Positions 13,901-21,952 of a stretch of DNA of 33,968 bases are shown here, piece after piece; position 1 is the stretch's first letter, and every line of letters begins with the position of its first letter. Source of the stretch: an uncultured Granulosicoccaceae bacterium (GTDB lineage Bacteria; Pseudomonadota; Gammaproteobacteria; CALCKW01); assembly GCA_937925815.1 (NCBI GenBank), contig CALAMQ010000030.1, forward strand, positions 1 to 33,968, in the 5' to 3' direction. A program made the translations under genes and the position numbers. The notes beneath the pieces are model-generated. The model ran no database searches, had not been told where the DNA came from, and was given only the letters and a program-made list of their open reading frames with translations.

Positions 13901-15609
13901 CAGCCCTTGCTCTCTTGCAGCAGTTGGCGGTAGCGGTCGCGTTCGGCTTGGCTGAGCTCGCTGAGGCTGCGGTTGTGAAGCAGCGCCTCGGCTTCGTCGG
14001 CGCGTGCCGACTGGCGCAGGCGACGCAAGCTTTCTTCGAGCAGCTCGCGGGCCTGCTCACGGTCGTAGTCTTCGCCGTCCGGTTGCTGCCAGGTCGCAAG
14101 CCTGGCCAGAGCCTGCTGGGCTGGAGCGGGGTCGTTGCGGAAATGCTCGAGCATGCTGGCGGTGGTCGGGCGGTTTAGGGATGCTGCGAGACCCACCAAC
14201 TTGTAGAACATCGGGCTTGCCGGGTCGTGCTCGCTGCACTCGAAGATTTCCGGGTCCAGCTCGGCAACCAAAGTCGGCCACTGCAATATCATTGCGAGCG
14301 CAGCTCGCATCGGGTTCAAGCGTTTTTTGTCGGGTTTGACCGGCAGCCGTGGTGGCAGGTTGGGCGGTGGTGCGGCAGCCACACCCGTGCCAACTGCACT
14401 CTCTAGGCGCTGACTCAACAGATCGCGGTAGATGCCGTGTGGCAACTTCGCAATAAGTGGCGCGGCTTGTTCGGCGAGACGTGCGCGCTCACCGATACTC
14501 GCACGCTCGGTGGCACCGAGTTGGGTGAGCATGAAGTCAGCCAGTGGGGTCGCGTCACTGAGCAAGTCCTCAAAACCCGCTTGGCCGTGGGTGTTGATGT
14601 AACTGTCTGGGTCCTCGCCGTCGGGCAGAAACAAAAAGCGAGCCTCGCGCCCGTCGCGCAGCGCCGGCAGGGTGTTCTCCAATGCCCGCCACGCGGCCTC
14701 GCGCCCGGCGCGGTCGCCATCAAAGCAAAACACCACCTCACGCGTGAGCTTAAACAAGGCGTCGACGTGGTGGGTGGTGGTGGCGGTGCCGAGCGTTGCC
14801 ACGGCGTAGTTGACGCCGCGATTGGCCAGGGCAACCACGTCCATATAGCCCTCGACGACGAGGATGCATTGCGGCTTGCGAACGGCTTGTTGGAGTTCAA
14901 AGATGCCGTACAGCGACTGCCCCTTGTGAAACAACGGGGTCTCTGGTGAATTGAGGTACTTCGGTTCGCCCTGGTCGAGCACGCGTGCGCCAAAGCCGAT
15001 CACCCGACCGCGGCGGTCGCGGATCGGGAAGGTGATGCGGTCGCGAAATCGGTCGTAGCGCCGGCCTTCGCCGGCGAGCATACCGGCGGTATCGAGTGCG
15101 TTGGCGTCGGCCACGTCGCTCAACGTCTGCCAGCCCTCTGGTGCGTAACCCAAACCAAACCGTTTGGCGGTCTCGCCGCTCAATTGTCGGCCCTTGAGGT
15201 AGTCGATTGCGCGCGGGGTGGTGCGCAGTTGTTGTTGGTAGAAGGCGTCTGCTGCGGCCAATGCGGCGTACAAGGGGCCGTGGTCGCGCTGGGGTGCGGC
15301 GTTGCCGCCCTCGCGCTGCACTTCCAATCCCTGGTCGGCCGCGAGCAGTTCAATCGCCTCGACGAAACCCAGGCGGTCAAATTCCATCAGAAAGCCGATT
15401 GCCGAGCCGTGCGCACCGCAACCAAAGCAGTGGTAGAACTGCTTACTTTGGCTAACTGTGAACGAGGGCGTCTTTTCGCCATGGAAGGGGCAACAGGCGT
15501 GGTGGTTTGCGCCCTTTTTCTTGAGCGGCACCCGCGCCTCGACCACGTCGACGATGTCGACGCGAGTCAGTAGGTCATCGATAAACGACTGTGGGATCAG
15601 GCCTGCCAT
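13900..15609 (-). CDS. dnaG: DNA primase
   Basis: DnaG makes RNA primers at the replication fork. The 569 residues begin with the family's M-A-G-x-I-P-Q-S-F-I-D-D-L-L. The CHC2 zinc site is complete at Cys40, His43, Cys61 and Cys64. The RNA polymerase core and TOPRIM follow, with V-V-E-G-Y-M-D-V and F-C-F-D-G-D-R-A-G as the metal-binding acidic motifs. The C-terminal ~150 residues form the helical DnaB-binding domain. The context is unusual. Gammaproteobacterial dnaG normally sits between rpsU and rpoD; here it lies between dgt (53 bases upstream) and rsmE (overlapping). No strong ribosome-binding site is seen before the ATG. Confidence 0.97.
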   Translation of the reverse strand: MAGLIPQSFIDDLLTRVDIVDVVEARVPLKKKGANHHACCPFHGEKTPSFTVSQSKQFYHCFGCGAHGSAIGFLMEFDRLGFVEAIELLAADQGLEVQREGGNAAPQRDHGPLYAALAAADAFYQQQLRTTPRAIDYLKGRQLSGETAKRFGLGYAPEGWQTLSDVADANALDTAGMLAGEGRRYDRFRDRITFPIRDRRGRVIGFGARVLDQGEPKYLNSPETPLFHKGQSLYGIFELQQAVRKPQCILVVEGYMDVVALANRGVNYAVATLGTATTTHHVDALFKLTREVVFCFDGDRAGREAAWRALENTLPALRDGREARFLFLPDGEDPDSYINTHGQAGFEDLLSDATPLADFMLTQLGATERASIGERARLAEQAAPLIAKLPHGIYRDLLSQRLESAVGTGVAAAPPPNLPPRLPVKPDKKRLNPMRAALAMILQWPTLVAELDPEIFECSEHDPASPMFYKLVGLAASLNRPTTASMLEHFRNDPAPAQQALARLATWQQPDGEDYDREQARELLEESLRRLRQSARADEAEALLHNRSLSELSQAERDRYRQLLQESKG

Positions 15610-15662
15610 GGCGTCAGTGTACCGGGGCCTTGGCGTGGAATCCTGTCCGAGTGCTGTTCAAC

Positions 15663-17000
15663 CTAGATCAGGTCAAAAACGGAGCCGCTGCCGGGCAGGG
15701 TGAGACGGCGGTGGAGCTTTACGGCCGACACATCCGTGAGGCTTGAGAGGTAGTCGCACAACACTCGCGGTGGATTGTCAGCGGCCTCGTAGCGTGTGAG
15801 CACGGACCGTGGCAGCAAGTCTTGTGGGTTGGCCGACAGTACCGCGAACATGTGCAAAATAAGCTGCTGTCCACGGTGGCGGTGGATCAACACCTCGGGG
15901 CGTTTGATCACTTTGTCGAATACAAATTGTTTGCAGAGATCCAGCAGCGCGGCGCCGCTTTCGCTGATCACTGCGCGGCTGGCGAGCAGCGGGTGCTCAA
16001 AGCCCTCGACGCTTTGCAGGTCGACAGCGGTGATTAGATAGTGCACCAGTCGACTGATAGCGTGTTTGCGCTTGTAGGGTTCCACACTCAATAACTTCTC
16101 GGTGTAGAAATCGAACTCGGTGTTGAGCGGATTCTCTGGCAGCGCGCGCACGGCCGGAGCGAATTCCCCGTGCCAGCTTTCAGGCGTGATTAGCCTCAGG
16201 GCCAACGCGTCCTCGAGGTCGTGAATTCCATAGGCGATGTCATCGGCAATCTCCATCACGCTGGTGTCGAGCGCGAGGTGGCGGGTGCGCCTATGGCCTT
16301 GTGCCGGTGAGCTTGTGGCTTGCAGGGCGTCGCGGTCTGATGCTGAGAACGGGTCGAATACCCAATCGAGCACGTCGGCCTCGTCATCGTAAACGCATTT
16401 TGGCGGGTGCCATGCATGCAGATTGAGTGGCGGTTCTGCCGGCGGGGCTTCCCGATACTGCGCGACCTGACTGTAGGTGGTTGGGTACTTGAGCACCCCG
16501 AGCAAGGTGCGGCGGGTGACATCGATGCCGCAGTGTTCTGAGAATTCGCCGAGCTTGCTCAAAATGCGCAGTGTCTGGCCATTGCCCTCAAAACCGCCGT
16601 GTTCGAGCATGGCAAAATTTAACGAAACCTCTCCGCCGTGGCCAAACGGTGGGTGCCCGAGGTCATGCGCGAGGCAGATAGCCTCGATCAGTCCCGTGCT
16701 TGGCAACCAGTCTGCACGCGCGCTGTCACGGTTGACGGTTTGCAGGTGCTCGACAATCCCCGAACCGATTTGCGCGACTTCGAGCGAGTGGGTCAAGCGC
16801 GTGCGGTAGAAGTCGTTTTCACCCAAACCGAGCACTTGGGTTTTTGATTGCAGCGCACGAAAGGACGCTGAGTGCACCACGCGCGCGCGGTCGCGCTGGT
16901 ATTGTGCATCGCTGTTGCCGGCATTGAAATGGGGCCGGTGGTCTGCCTGCTCGAGTCGGCTGCGGCGGTGCAGCCACCGTTGTGCGTTGTGGTCAGTCAT
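15663..17000 (-). CDS. dgt: Deoxyguanosinetriphosphate triphosphohydrolase-like protein
   Basis: This HD-domain enzyme hydrolyses dNTPs, typically dGTP to deoxyguanosine and triphosphate, and affects nucleotide pools and mutation rate. The 445 residues carry the family's Y-Q-R-D-R-A-R-V-V-H-S-A-S-F-R-A-L-Q near the N-terminus, then T-H-S-L-E-V-A-Q and A-H-D-L-G-H-P-P-F-G-H-G-G-E, which holds the HD metal site. A later D-D-I-A-Y-G-I-H-D-L-E-D supplies the last metal ligand. The start is ATG 17000; the TTG one codon earlier is less likely. The gene sits just downstream of gltB, where gltD is usually found, 106 bases from the gltB stop. Dgt and dnaG are both DNA-synthesis genes and may be cotranscribed. 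Confidence 0.93.
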   Translation of the reverse strand: MTDHNAQRWLHRRSRLEQADHRPHFNAGNSDAQYQRDRARVVHSASFRALQSKTQVLGLGENDFYRTRLTHSLEVAQIGSGIVEHLQTVNRDSARADWLPSTGLIEAICLAHDLGHPPFGHGGEVSLNFAMLEHGGFEGNGQTLRILSKLGEFSEHCGIDVTRRTLLGVLKYPTTYSQVAQYREAPPAEPPLNLHAWHPPKCVYDDEADVLDWVFDPFSASDRDALQATSSPAQGHRRTRHLALDTSVMEIADDIAYGIHDLEDALALRLITPESWHGEFAPAVRALPENPLNTEFDFYTEKLLSVEPYKRKHAISRLVHYLITAVDLQSVEGFEHPLLASRAVISESGAALLDLCKQFVFDKVIKRPEVLIHRHRGQQLILHMFAVLSANPQDLLPRSVLTRYEAADNPPRVLCDYLSSLTDVSAVKLHRRLTLPGSGSVFDLI

Positions 17001-17058
17001 CAAAACACGCCCTGCGTAGCCGCGACATTATCGCGCCCGCCGATGCACTTACAAGCGG

Positions 17059-17079
17059 CCGGCGGCAATGGGCCGCCGG
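17059..17079 (-). terminator. GC-rich hairpin downstream of gltB
   Basis: CCGGCGGC (17059-17066) and GCCGCCGG (17072-17079) form a perfect 8-bp stem with a 5-base loop, in the gap between the gltB stop and the dgt start. No U tract follows on the minus strand, so termination is likely partial or factor-dependent. It may separate gltB transcription from dgt. Confidence 0.45.
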
Positions 17080-17106
17080 GATATGGCTCTGTTGGAATGC
17101 AGTCTG

Positions 17107-20100
17107 TCAGGCCGCGCGCCGCAGTGTCGAGAACAACTGTTCCAACTCGAGTGCTTTGGGCTTGACCAACCAGAACTGATTTTGAAACGCGTAGAAATTC
17201 TCGAGAATCTCTTGGCCCCATTCACTGTGGGTTGCGTCCACGTAGCGCTGCAACACGTCCAACAGGTGGTGGCGGTAGGCCTCGGTCTGCTCGGTGTGGA
17301 TGCGCGCAATCTCAACCAGTTCGTGGTTGTAGCGGTCGACAAAGTGCCGCTCTTGGTCGAGCACGAACGCGAAACCGCCGGTCATGCCTGCACCAAAGTT
17401 GACGCCGGTTGGTCCAAGCGACACAACACAGCCGCCGGTCATGTATTCGCAACCGTGGTCCCCGATGCCTTCGACAACCGCGACAGCGCCCGAATTGCGC
17501 ACCGCGAACCTCTCGCCTGCCAGTCCGGCTGCGAAGAGCTCCCCGCCGGTCGCACCGTAGAGGCAGGTGTTGCCGACAATCGGTGTCTCGCGCGAGACAA
17601 ACGCCGAACCGAGCGGCGGGCGAATCACAATGCGGCCGCCAGCCATGCCCTTGCCGACGTAGTCGTTGGCGTCGCCTACGAGTTCAAGGTTGAGTCCAGC
17701 GGCGTTCCACACCCCAAAGCTCTGTCCGGCGGTACCGGAGAATTGCACATCGATGGGGGCGTCAGCCATGCCGTAGTTGCCGTGGCGGCGTGCAATCTCA
17801 CCCGACAGCCGCGCACCGATTGAACGGTCCACATTCTTGAGCTCGTAGCTGAAGTGACCGCCGAGTTTGCCCTCAATCGCGGGCAGGCAATCGGCGACAA
17901 TCGTCTCAGCGAGCTCGCCTTTGTCAAAGGGATCGTTGCGGTCCGTGGTGCAAAACCGTGGTTCCTCTGGACTGATACCGCCGTCGCTGAGCACTGGGGA
18001 CAAATCGATTTTGGCCTGGCGAGGCGTGATGCCCGCTTGCTGCGCGAGAAACTGTGGCTTGCCAATGATGTCGTCGAGACTCTTGAGGCCAAGCGCTGCG
18101 AGCTGGTGGCGCACGTCTTCGGCGATAAACCGCATGTAGTTCATCACTTTCTCAACGTTGCCGTTGAAGTGACGCATGCGCAGAACTTTGTGTTGCGTCG
18201 CAACGCCCGTTGCGCAATTGTTGAGGTGGCAAATTCGCAAGAATTTGCAGCCCATGGCAATCATCGGGCCTGTGCCAAAACCGAAACTCTCAGCGCCGAG
18301 AGCCGCTGCCTTGAGAACATCTTGTCCGGTTTTCAAACCGCCATCGCATTGCACACGCACTTTGTCGCGCAGCTTGTTGGCGCGAAGAACCTGGTGTGTC
18401 TCCGACATGCCAAGCTCCCACGGGCTGCCCGCGTACTTGACTGATGTCAGTGGGGACGCACCGGTGCCGCCGTCGTAGCCCGAAATGGTGATGAGGTCGG
18501 CATAGCATTTTGCAACCCCGGCCGCGACTGTGCCGACACCCGGTTCAGCCACCAGCTTCACTGACACCAGCGCGTCGGGATTGACCTGCTTGAGGTCAAA
18601 AATGAGCTGCGCCAAATCTTCAATGGAGTAGATGTCGTGGTGCGGTGGTGGTGAGATCAGCGCGACGCCCGGCATTGAATGGCGCAGCTTGGCAATCATG
18701 CGGTTGACCTTGTGGCCCGGCAGCTGACCGCCCTCGCCAGGCTTGGCACCTTGTGCGACTTTGATCTGCAGCACTTCGGCGTTGACGAGGTAGTGTGGCG
18801 TGACGCCAAAACGACCCGATGCAATCTGCTTGATCTTGGATACTTTCTCGGTCCCGTAGCGCGCAGGGTCTTCACCGCCTTCACCGGAGTTGGAGCGGCC
18901 GCCGAGTTGGTTCATTGCTTCGGCGAGGGTCTCGTGCGCCTCTGGCGACAGTGCTCCAAGGGACATGCCTGCAGAATCGAAACGCTTGAGTATGGCTTTA
19001 ACAGGCTCGACCTCATCAAGTGGGATCGGGTTGTTGCTGCTCTCGAGCTTGAGCAAGTCTCGCAGCAATACCGGTGGCCGATTGTCGACGGTGTCGCGGT
19101 AGGTTTCGTAGTCAGACCATTCGCCGCTGCTCACAGCTGATTGCAGTGTGTTGACCACGTCCGGGTTGTAGACGTGGTACTCACCGCCGTGGATGAATTT
19201 CAGCAGCCCGCCCTGGCTTGGCTCGACGTTCGAGTCTTCGGATGCCGCCGCCCAGAGCGCGCTGTCGGCTTGCAAATCGTCGAAGTCCGCACCCTTGATG
19301 CGGCTGGTGGTGCCGGTAAAACAGGTCTTCACCACCTCTTCTGACAAGCCGACAATCTCAAACAGCTGTGCACCGCGGTAACTGGTGATGCCCGAAATGC
19401 CCATTTTGGACAAAATTTTCAGCAACCCTTTGTTGATGCCTTTGCGGTAGTTCTGTTCGAGGTCGCGAACCTCGGTGTTCTCCTCGTCTATCTGCCCTGA
19501 TTCGACCATGCCATTGATGCTCTCGTAGGCGAGGTAGGGGTAGACGCAGGTCGCACCGTAGCCGATCAAGCAAGCCATGTGGTGCGGGTCGCGGGCCGTG
19601 CCGGTGGCGACAATAATGTTGGCGTCGCAGCGCAAGCCCACTTCAATCAACGCATGGTGCACGGCGCCCGTGGCCAGAAGCGCATGTGCGGGCAGGAAGC
19701 CGGCTTTGAGCCTTCTGTCGTTCAGGATGATGATTGAATCGCCGGCGCGCACGCGGGCAATAGACTCTTTGCAGACCGAGTCGATCTTTTCTTGAAGGGT
19801 CTCGGTCTCGGGGTTGTAATTGAGGTCGATGACGGCGTGGCGGTATTCGCGCTCATCTGCCATGGCGCGCAGGGTTTCGAACTTTGCGCGAGACAAAATT
19901 GGGCTACGCACAACAAGCCTCTTGGCGCCGCGCTCGCCAGCGTCAAATAAATTGACTTCGGCGCCGAGACAGGTTTCAAGCGACATCACGATCGATTCCC
20001 GCAGCGGGTCGATCGGTGGGTTGGTCACCTGCGCGAATTGCTGTCGGAAATTGTCGTAGAGCGAGCGCGGCAACTGCGACATCACAGGATAAGGGGTGTC

Positions 20101-21588
20101 ATCCCCCATAGAGCCAATCGCTTCTTGGCCGTCTTCAGCGAGCACGCGCAGGATTTGGTCACGTTCTTCGAAGGTGAGGCCAAACATTTTCTCGTGCGCT
20201 TGCAGGTCTTCTTTGTCGAGCGGTGGCCGGTTCAGCACGTCGTCGCGCAGGCGCGAACGCAGTTGGCGAGAATGGTCTTTGAGCCAGCGTGCCCAGGGTT
20301 GTGCTTGTGCGAGCTTCTCGTCGATCTCACGAGGTAGCAGCAGCTCGCCAGTCTGGGTGTCGGCGGCGAACATCTGACCCGGGCGCAGGCGTCCCTTGGA
20401 GACGACGTCTTCAGGCTGGTAGTCGAACACACCGATTTCGGAAGCGAGCGTGATGTGGCGGTCGCGCGTGATCACGTAGCGCGCCGGCCGCAAGCCGTTT
20501 CGGTCCATTGAACAGGCCGCATAGCGGCCGTCGGTCAACACGATGCCGGCTGGCCCGTCCCACGGCTCCATGTGCATGGAGTTGTATTGCAGGAAGGCAC
20601 GCATGTCCGGTGGCAGGTCGTCGTTGTTTTGCCACGCCGGCGGAATCAACAGGCGCATCGCGTTGAAGATGTCCATGCCGCCGTTGATCAGCACTTCGAG
20701 CATATTGTCTAACGAGGAGCTGTCGGAGCCGGTCATGCCGACGACGGGCGTCAGTTCAGGCAGTTCAGGCAGCAATGAAGACGTGAGCTTCTGCGTGCGT
20801 GCACGCGCCCAGTTGCGGTTGCCGCGAATGGTATTGATCTCGCCGTTGTGCGCGAGGTAGCGAAACGGTTGCGCGAGGTGCCACTGCGGCAGGGTGTTGG
20901 TGGAGAAGCGCTGGTGGAAGACCGCGATGCTCGAGGCGAGATCATCACGCTGCAAGTCTTGGTAGAAAACCGGCAGGTTCTCTGGCATCACCATGCCTTT
21001 ATAGAGCACCACATCAGCGGTCATGGACGGCACGTACAGTACGGGGTCGTCTGCGTGCGCGACTTCTGTGCGGCGGCGCGCGACGAAGAGATGCCGGTTG
21101 AAAGTTGCGCTGTCCATGTCATCTGGCGCGCCGACAAAAATTTGCTCGATGCGCGGTTGGGATGCGATGGCGTGCTCACCGAGAGCGGCGGTGTCTGTCG
21201 GCGGTGTGCGCCAGCCGATCACGTCTAGGCCGCGCGCGCTCAATGCGCTGTTTAGAGTGGCTTTGGCCGCGTCGCCAGCTGCGGCGTCGGGGTTGAGAAA
21301 GACGATGGCTGTCGCGTAGTTGGCGGGCAAGGTCAGACCGCACTCTGCGGCGGCGTTTCGCAGAAAAGTGTCAGGTTTTTTGAGCAACAGGCCGCAGCCG
21401 TCACCGGATTTGCCATCTGCTGCAACGGCCCCGCGGTGCGTGAGTCGGGCGAGCGCGGTAATAGCGGTATCGACAACCCAATGGCTGGGGGTGCCGTCCA
21501 TGTGAGCGATCAGGCCAAAGCCGCAGTTGTCGCGCTCAAAAGATGTGTCGTACAAGCCGTGCGAAGCGAGCCTTTCTAAGCTATTCAT
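17107..21588 (-). CDS. gltB: Glutamate synthase (NADPH) large subunit
   Basis: GltB transfers the amide nitrogen of glutamine to 2-oxoglutarate to give two glutamates. I start at ATG 21588, giving 1493 residues and placing the Ntn nucleophile Cys22 (D-N-C-G-F-G-L) after a 21-residue propeptide. An ATG seven codons earlier (21609) is also possible; neither has a clear ribosome-binding site. Domains in order are the class II glutamine amidotransferase (about 22-430), the central domain, the FMN/synthase barrel with E-G-G-E-D-P-A-R-Y and G-Y-D-G-G-T-G-A-S-P, the 3Fe-4S cysteines in C-K-F-L-R-I-C-H-L-N-N-C, and the C-terminal GXGXG beta-helix repeats. The length is normal. The small subunit gltD is not adjacent on either side; it must be encoded elsewhere, or another electron donor is used. 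Confidence 0.97.
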   Translation of the reverse strand: MNSLERLASHGLYDTSFERDNCGFGLIAHMDGTPSHWVVDTAITALARLTHRGAVAADGKSGDGCGLLLKKPDTFLRNAAAECGLTLPANYATAIVFLNPDAAAGDAAKATLNSALSARGLDVIGWRTPPTDTAALGEHAIASQPRIEQIFVGAPDDMDSATFNRHLFVARRRTEVAHADDPVLYVPSMTADVVLYKGMVMPENLPVFYQDLQRDDLASSIAVFHQRFSTNTLPQWHLAQPFRYLAHNGEINTIRGNRNWARARTQKLTSSLLPELPELTPVVGMTGSDSSSLDNMLEVLINGGMDIFNAMRLLIPPAWQNNDDLPPDMRAFLQYNSMHMEPWDGPAGIVLTDGRYAACSMDRNGLRPARYVITRDRHITLASEIGVFDYQPEDVVSKGRLRPGQMFAADTQTGELLLPREIDEKLAQAQPWARWLKDHSRQLRSRLRDDVLNRPPLDKEDLQAHEKMFGLTFEERDQILRVLAEDGQEAIGSMGDDTPYPVMSQLPRSLYDNFRQQFAQVTNPPIDPLRESIVMSLETCLGAEVNLFDAGERGAKRLVVRSPILSRAKFETLRAMADEREYRHAVIDLNYNPETETLQEKIDSVCKESIARVRAGDSIIILNDRRLKAGFLPAHALLATGAVHHALIEVGLRCDANIIVATGTARDPHHMACLIGYGATCVYPYLAYESINGMVESGQIDEENTEVRDLEQNYRKGINKGLLKILSKMGISGITSYRGAQLFEIVGLSEEVVKTCFTGTTSRIKGADFDDLQADSALWAAASEDSNVEPSQGGLLKFIHGGEYHVYNPDVVNTLQSAVSSGEWSDYETYRDTVDNRPPVLLRDLLKLESSNNPIPLDEVEPVKAILKRFDSAGMSLGALSPEAHETLAEAMNQLGGRSNSGEGGEDPARYGTEKVSKIKQIASGRFGVTPHYLVNAEVLQIKVAQGAKPGEGGQLPGHKVNRMIAKLRHSMPGVALISPPPHHDIYSIEDLAQLIFDLKQVNPDALVSVKLVAEPGVGTVAAGVAKCYADLITISGYDGGTGASPLTSVKYAGSPWELGMSETHQVLRANKLRDKVRVQCDGGLKTGQDVLKAAALGAESFGFGTGPMIAMGCKFLRICHLNNCATGVATQHKVLRMRHFNGNVEKVMNYMRFIAEDVRHQLAALGLKSLDDIIGKPQFLAQQAGITPRQAKIDLSPVLSDGGISPEEPRFCTTDRNDPFDKGELAETIVADCLPAIEGKLGGHFSYELKNVDRSIGARLSGEIARRHGNYGMADAPIDVQFSGTAGQSFGVWNAAGLNLELVGDANDYVGKGMAGGRIVIRPPLGSAFVSRETPIVGNTCLYGATGGELFAAGLAGERFAVRNSGAVAVVEGIGDHGCEYMTGGCVVSLGPTGVNFGAGMTGGFAFVLDQERHFVDRYNHELVEIARIHTEQTEAYRHHLLDVLQRYVDATHSEWGQEILENFYAFQNQFWLVKPKALELEQLFSTLRRAA

Positions 21589-21952
21589 ATGACCACGTCC
21601 ATCCGGCATTTGGCGGGACAGTACTCACGCCAAATGCAATTAAAATGCAAATCATTGCCGGCCTCCGGCAACCTATTTTCTCGCGCTTGACCAATTGAGC
21701 CGTGTGCCAATTGGCTCTCAAGTGATCGTTTTATGCGCGTCAAATTTCTAAGACCGGGTGAAGGCGGCGGCCTTAGTAGGGGAGTTTTCGTGAAATTTAC
21801 GGCAAATGACCCCAGCCGCTAAGCGACTGCAAGCAGCCGGTGCGGCCGGCCAGTATAGCGATTCATGGGGCACACGGCAAAGCGTGTGATTTGCGGGAAA
21901 TTTGCGCAGATGTGCGCTGATGTCATTCAGCCACGGCCGAAGTCGACCGTGA
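21589..21952. promoter_or_regulatory. gltB upstream region with several inverted repeats
   Basis: This is a 364-base gap between the end of the DamX-like gene and the start of gltB. I see no credible gene in it. It holds several hairpins. TTGCCGG/CCGGCAA (21655-21661 and 21665-21671) has a 3-base loop. CACACG/CGTGTG lies at 21871-21876 and 21883-21888. GCGCA/TGCGC lies at 21904-21908 and 21913-21917. An 8-bp stem with one G-U pair (21932-21951) sits just after the DamX-like stop and may end that transcript. Two copies of CCAATTG, at 21691-21697 and 21707-21713, are spaced 16 bases apart. The gltB promoter must lie here, but I could not assign a good -35/-10 pair. Confidence 0.5.
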
